A DNA stretch of 64,000 nt from Alisma plantago-aquatica (lineage: Eukaryota; Streptophyta; Magnoliopsida; Alismatales; Alismataceae): NCBI GenBank assembly GCA_963693085.1, contig OY856410.1:885051335-885115334 (forward strand). Reading direction: 5' to 3'. A program made the position numbers and the translations under genes. A model generated the notes under the pieces. That model did not search any database, had not been told where the DNA came from, and worked only from the letters and a program-made list of their open reading frames with translations. This document shows positions 60,337 to 64,000 of this stretch, one piece after another (positions within the stretch are counted from its first letter, which is position 1; every line of letters begins with the position of its first letter).

Positions 60337-61099
60337 AGACTATAATCAAGAAGACTTTTCTTCCTACCTCCCCTACCACATGTTGGAGCCTCTTCCTCCA
60401 CCCTGGCCCCTCCACCACCTTGACCACCTCATCCTTACCGCACCTCTTTTCTTGTACCAATGAAACCCTCATGGGATATTTTATGCATCAATCGACATAT
60501 AACCTTTAGGTCCAGGATAATCTCCACCAGGACCTTTTCTCAATCATGTCAACCATGAAACTATCATGTAGCCATCCCTACCTTACTTACCAGGCGTACC
60601 ATGGAGCTGACTATGCCTCCTATGCATACAATCAATTCTACCCTGACCCTCCACCTTATTCTAGTTCTGATGCCACCCCTATTGTTGATGGTGGACATGC
60701 CCCTGCCCCTGGTGCTTTTCCCCCGCTGGCTCATCCTGTTGGTCCTGCTGCCACTCTGCTTTCTAGTTTTTATGGGACTTCTGTTTCTTCCTTTAATCAA
60801 ACAAATGCATTACATGCATGTGGCATGTCATGGGTTGAGCAGAACACCAGGTGTCCTAGTTGTGCCTTTGGACCTCCTTCTGATGAGGAGATGCCAGGCC
60901 AGGACGCCACTGAGGAAGTTGAGGATGTTGAGGATGATGGTTGTGAGGATGGTTTTGATGACGCTTAGTTGGTTCTTTTGGTGATGATGGTGAGGCCACA
61001 ATTGTTGCCTTTTTTGCACCATCTGATGATGACAAGGACTACCAGCCCGAGGATGAGGATGAGGATGTAGCTAATGTCATAGATAATGTAGATGTTTAG
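60337..61099 (+). pseudogene. Outer copia ORF3, C-terminal part
   Basis: Coding resumes after the second AGACT (60337-60341), with a shift within the first tens of bases. The best piece is 60546-60968. It is rich in Pro, Tyr and Ala (YHGADYASYAYNQFYPDPPPY), has a WVEQNTRCPSC segment, and then becomes strongly acidic (EEVEDVEDDGCEDGF). A TAG at 60966 ends that frame, while another frame carries the acidic tail on to TAG at 61097. A Pro/Tyr-rich middle and acidic tail fit a low-complexity C-terminal region of this ORF family. Confidence 0.6.
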
Positions 61100-61118
61100 T
61101 TCTATAGTCTTTATAGTG

Positions 61119-61121
<3 letters not shown>

Positions 61122-61191
<70 letters not shown>

Positions 61192-61225
61192 GTGTGTGTG
61201 TGTATGTGTGTGTGTGTTTTATGTG

Positions 61226-61256
<31 letters not shown>

Positions 61257-61265
61257 ATGTATATA
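61122..61265. repeat. (TA)n then (TG)n microsatellite
   Basis: A pure AT run of about 34 units (61122-61189) passes into interrupted TG/GTGTGTAT repeats to about 61265. It lies just after the ORF3 stop of the outer copia. Frames read through it on both strands are low-complexity artefacts. Confidence 0.95.
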
Positions 61266-61921
61266 TATATAGACAATCATGTACTAGACATTTGGGCACT
61301 ATGTATTTGAGGCATACTATTTTATCATTTCATCATTTCTCGTTGGTTTGTAGTTTTATTTTGAGAGGACATATTTAGTGTTGTAATCTTAATCCCATGT
61401 ACCATAACTCTTTGAATGTCTATACCTTATGAGTTTGTGATTTGTTATTCCACATTTTTATTATGACACTATATTGCTTGTTTCTCTATGTTTTGTCTCT
61501 GTTTGGTGTGTACAATATGTGGTTGCCTTTTTTGTTTGTGCATGTGGAGATGACCTGTGCTTTTAGTTCTTCTAACCCCTTGCCTTTTTTAAATGACATA
61601 AGGGGGGGCTGAGAAAATGTACTACAGGTACCGCAAGGGATAAATGACTTCAACCATATTATTTTATTTCTTATACAATCCTTTTCTTGTCAATTATCTG
61701 CATGTCATGTGACTTGCTAGAGGACCATATAGTATATAGATGTGCTATGGTTATTTATGGAAAGGCTAACCATGCAGGCATAGATAAGCATGAATTGAGG
61801 GGAAGAAATTAACATTGTCCATTCATGTATCCCCTTGCAATTCACAAAGGTAAAGATTTAAATTTTCATATTCTTTCTAATAGGTTGAGGAATGGTTTGT
61901 CATTGTCAAAAAGGGGGATAA
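61266..61921 (+). other. Outer copia 3' untranslated region and polypurine tract
   Basis: No gene is seen. The region ends with AAAAAGGGGGATAA at 61908-61921, the purine tract that primes plus-strand synthesis in this lineage, directly before the 3' LTR. An earlier CATAAGGGGGGGCTGAG block near 61597 looks like a second purine tract. Confidence 0.7.
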
Positions 61922-62249
61922 TGTTGACCTAGGTGTTACACATTGTACATATTTTAATAATGACTTAACCATACCATTCATATGTATCTAACATGTTTGT
62001 TTGATATTGATTTCAGGCATTAGGTACATGAAAAGGGTGAATTCTACCATGCCCAAGCTTGCTCTGGTTCAAGCCAAAAGAAATGTAAATTCACTTTTGT
62101 TGAAAACACTCCAAATCACCTTAGATTATTTTTGTAATCATTTGTATTAATGATATGACTTGTAACTAAGATGAGAAAAAATGAGGATACCATTAATTAG
62201 TACGTTTGATCACTAAAAATAAATTTTCTAAAATTCATTATAGGTTGTT

Positions 62250-62465
62250 TGTCGGTCGAGATTCAAACTCGATCTATCCCTTGATGGATTTTGGGAATTC
62301 ATTGGTTCGGTCGAGTTTGCCACTCACAAAACTTGACCAATCCCTACACTCAGCAAAATTGATTTCAAGAGATAGATTGTGTTGCACGTAGGACAAACTC
62401 GACTGATGCTTCAAATTGGATTTGTCACATAGTGCAATCATTGAGTTACATTTATGAAAACTCAA
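62250..62465. repeat. Worn GGTCGAG hairpin array, 3' LTR copy
   Basis: Clear units include GTCGGTCGAGATTC ... AACTCGATCTATC and GGTTCGGTCGAGTTTG ... AAACTTGACCAATC; two further units are more decayed. The position relative to the TATA box (62606) matches the 5' LTR. Confidence 0.65.
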
Positions 62466-62605
62466 GCAACTACACTGTATAAAAACACGGAAAAAGTGAT
62501 TCTAACCATTGGAGTGATGCAAAACTCAGAATTATATTTGTTGCAACACCCCAAACATCTAGAAAACATTCCTAAGTGTTCCTACCCTCTAGTAGACACT
62601 CTCAA

Positions 62606-62614
62606 CTATAAATA
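62606..62614 (+). promoter_or_regulatory. TATA box of outer copia 3' LTR
   Basis: CTATAAATA in the context CAACTATAAATAGGACC, matching 22425-22433. Confidence 0.6.
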
Positions 62615-63437
62615 GGACCTCTTCGAGTTCATTCCAAGGTTGCCCCTTCATGTTATTCAATCTCCTTGCTATAGATAAGTGCATCTAGTCCACTTGAGCC
62701 CCTTTCTTTCTCTTGATTACACTCCAATTCATCATTATGAGTGAGATATGATATGTATGAGAGAGATACTTCATTGTATGCTTGTAAATCTATCAAAGCT
62801 TATCTTTTCATAACCCCTTTCGTCAAGATCAAGTCTTCTCTAAGTGAAGGAGAAGGTGCAAGTTTCTTCAAGCTATATAAGAAGGTGCAAAAAGCTTTTC
62901 CAAGTGAAGGAAACAGATAAGGTTGAAGATCTGGGAGTGGGGTAGGTAAATTCTTCAAGGAAGAAGACTCATTGCAAAGAGGGGATCTCCTTGGTGAAGG
63001 TGTCCAACTTCTTGCAAGAGTGGGTAAGACCTTGGTGAGGTAGAAGACTCTAGATCCAGATAGGTAAAACCTTAATTTATGTTTATTGGCTCCCTTGACC
63101 TCAAAGGAAAGCTAGTTATCCTTGTCATCAGAAAGGAAGGTCAATTGTATGTTTTATAATGGAATATAAGTATAAATAGGTTGCAAAATCCTAGGGATTG
63201 ACCTCTCTAGGTAGTGGATTGGCTCTCTCCTAGTTTGGAGAGTGGAACCACACTAAACAGCATGTTCAAGGGCTTGTTTCAATCTCTCTCATCCTTGATA
63301 TGCATGTTTAGATTGCCATCAAATTCACTATTTGCAACTATGCCTAGCTGAAGTAGCTTGAAGGTCTAATGAATTTTGTGGAAGTGTTTTTAGTTCTATT
63401 CACCCCCCCCACACACACATATCCCTTTAAAGTAACA

Positions 63438-63822
63438 ACACGTCCTTAGCATGGATACAATCCCTAAGAGCATGCATGATTGTCTCAACACCCTGGTTGC
63501 ATCTCTTATAATTATTGTCACTGCTCAGATGTTGGACCCTCGTGTGATTTGTCAAAATAACATCATGTAGGTTTATCCACAAAAAGCATAGTATACGAGT
63601 TGGAATTTTGATCTTCCACATAGCCTTCCAATTGCCTCAATCTGAATGTCCTTACCATCTCTTAACTATTTGTAAGATGATTCAGTAGAAAAGTTTCTAT
63701 ATCTCATCTTGTATAATATTTTCAATGGGTTTGTTCATAGAAACAATTGCGTCAATCATGTGCATAGGGAGCCATTTCTTCATGAAGCTCGTGTCCCAGT
63801 ACCCATTGACATTAATCATACT
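63438..63822 (-). pseudogene. LINE (L1-type) ORF2 zinc-finger (zf-RVT) part
   Basis: The minus-strand frame 63427-63621 reads WKIKIPTRILCFLWINLHD, then TNHTRVQHL, C-x-x-G and HALRDCIHAKDV. This is the zf-RVT region that follows reverse transcriptase in plant L1 ORF2 (usual form W..LWKLKIPPKI..FLW, CPLC, E...H.F..C). The first Cys pair is reduced. Further upstream, with stops, are FSTESSYK (usual FSVKSAY) and NGYWDTSFMKKWLP. It is cut by the gypsy LTR at 63823 and by the copia at 63437. The rest of the ORF is at 21210-21750. Confidence 0.75.
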
Positions 63823-64000
63823 TGTAACATCCCTGACCTGGGTTATGAACTAACCCTAGGTGTTTTGCCTAAATATGTAATTAAATCCTTGTGATCAACT
63901 TTGGGCATGTAATTAAGTCCCTCAGAAACATATATTTCAATTTTGCTCCTTTATATATAAAGTTGTAGCATTGTTTTGTAATACAGGGATCTATGTGCAA
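63823..64000 (+). repeat. Start of another chromovirus-type LTR, runs off the window
   Basis: TGTAACATCCCTGACCTGGG begins at 63823 on the plus strand. This equals the first bases of LTR C read on the minus strand. The two diverge after the CTAACCCTAG block, so this is a related family member in the opposite orientation. The preceding pentamer ATACT would be the target duplication, but its partner is outside the window. Confidence 0.7.

Larger units (their letters stand above)
21751..63437 (+). mobile_element. Outer SIRE/Maximus-like copia element, split by nested insertions
   Basis: LTRs at 21751-23257 and 61922-63437 match each other at roughly 85% by eye. They frame a degenerate gag, pol and third ORF in that order on the plus strand. 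A chromovirus complex at 29895-60336 interrupts the third ORF. Without the insert the element is about 11.2 kb, a normal size for a copia lineage with an extra 3' ORF. The flanking pentamers are GCACC and ACACG (plus strand). Each differs by one base from GCACG, and that consensus rejoins the LINE reading frame, so it is the likely original target site. All coding regions carry stops; the element is dead. Confidence 0.85.
61922..63437 (+). repeat. Outer copia 3' LTR
   Basis: It begins TGTTGACCTAGGTGTTACAC after the polypurine tract and ends CTTTAAAGTAACA. It aligns with 21751-23257 throughout. Near its end the C-rich tract has become CCCCCCCCACACACACAT, where the 5' LTR has CCCCCCTCTATAG. Confidence 0.85.

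Noticed and set aside
61092..61310. ORFs on both strands through 61077-61310
   Set aside because: They are translations of a TA/TG microsatellite.

Overview
The window is plant nuclear DNA, most likely from a flowering plant with a large AT-rich genome. I recognise no host gene. Everything I can identify is a transposable element or its remains: a Cassandra-type TRIM carrying 5S rRNA-derived sequence, chromovirus-type (Tekay/Del-like) Ty3/gypsy elements, SIRE/Maximus-like Ty1/copia elements with a third ORF, and an L1-type LINE. I cannot name a species.

Layout. 1-2430: no recognisable gene. 2431-10482: a gag-only gypsy element on the minus strand with very long LTRs. 10483-14083: nothing firmly identified. 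14084-14968: a complete Cassandra TRIM with a near-perfect 5-bp target-site duplication. 14969-21100: degenerate, probably old retroelement sequence. 21100-64000: a nested stack of insertions.

The stack from outside in: (1) a minus-strand LINE whose zinc-finger (zf-RVT) part lies at 63438-63822 and RNase H part at 21210-21750. (2) An old plus-strand copia element (21751-63437; LTRs 21751-23257 and 61922-63437) splits the LINE. Its 5-bp target duplication is worn, but the two flanks rejoin in the LINE reading frame. (3) A minus-strand chromovirus complex (29895-60336, target duplication AGACT) sits inside the third ORF of that copia. It has the layout LTR-internal-LTR-internal-LTR, a tandem array rather than a simple insertion. 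(4) Two further copia-type elements lie in that complex: a 3'-truncated minus-strand copia (35786-42281) that keeps a long intact gag, and a very young plus-strand non-autonomous copia (53014-58509) with 1397-bp LTRs differing at only four positions I could find, and a target duplication GTCAT. A further gypsy LTR begins at 63823 and runs off the window, also inside the LINE.

Most pol genes here are broken by stops and frameshifts and cannot act on their own. The intact coding regions are the inner copia gag (38662-40701) and the truncated gag of the young element (54493-55419). The most unusual signal is a set of GGTCGA palindromic hairpins in all the copia LTRs. They are arrayed at about 64-bp or 32-bp spacing and always sit roughly 130-360 bp upstream of the TATA box. 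In the young element further arrays of the opposite orientation lie in the internal region.
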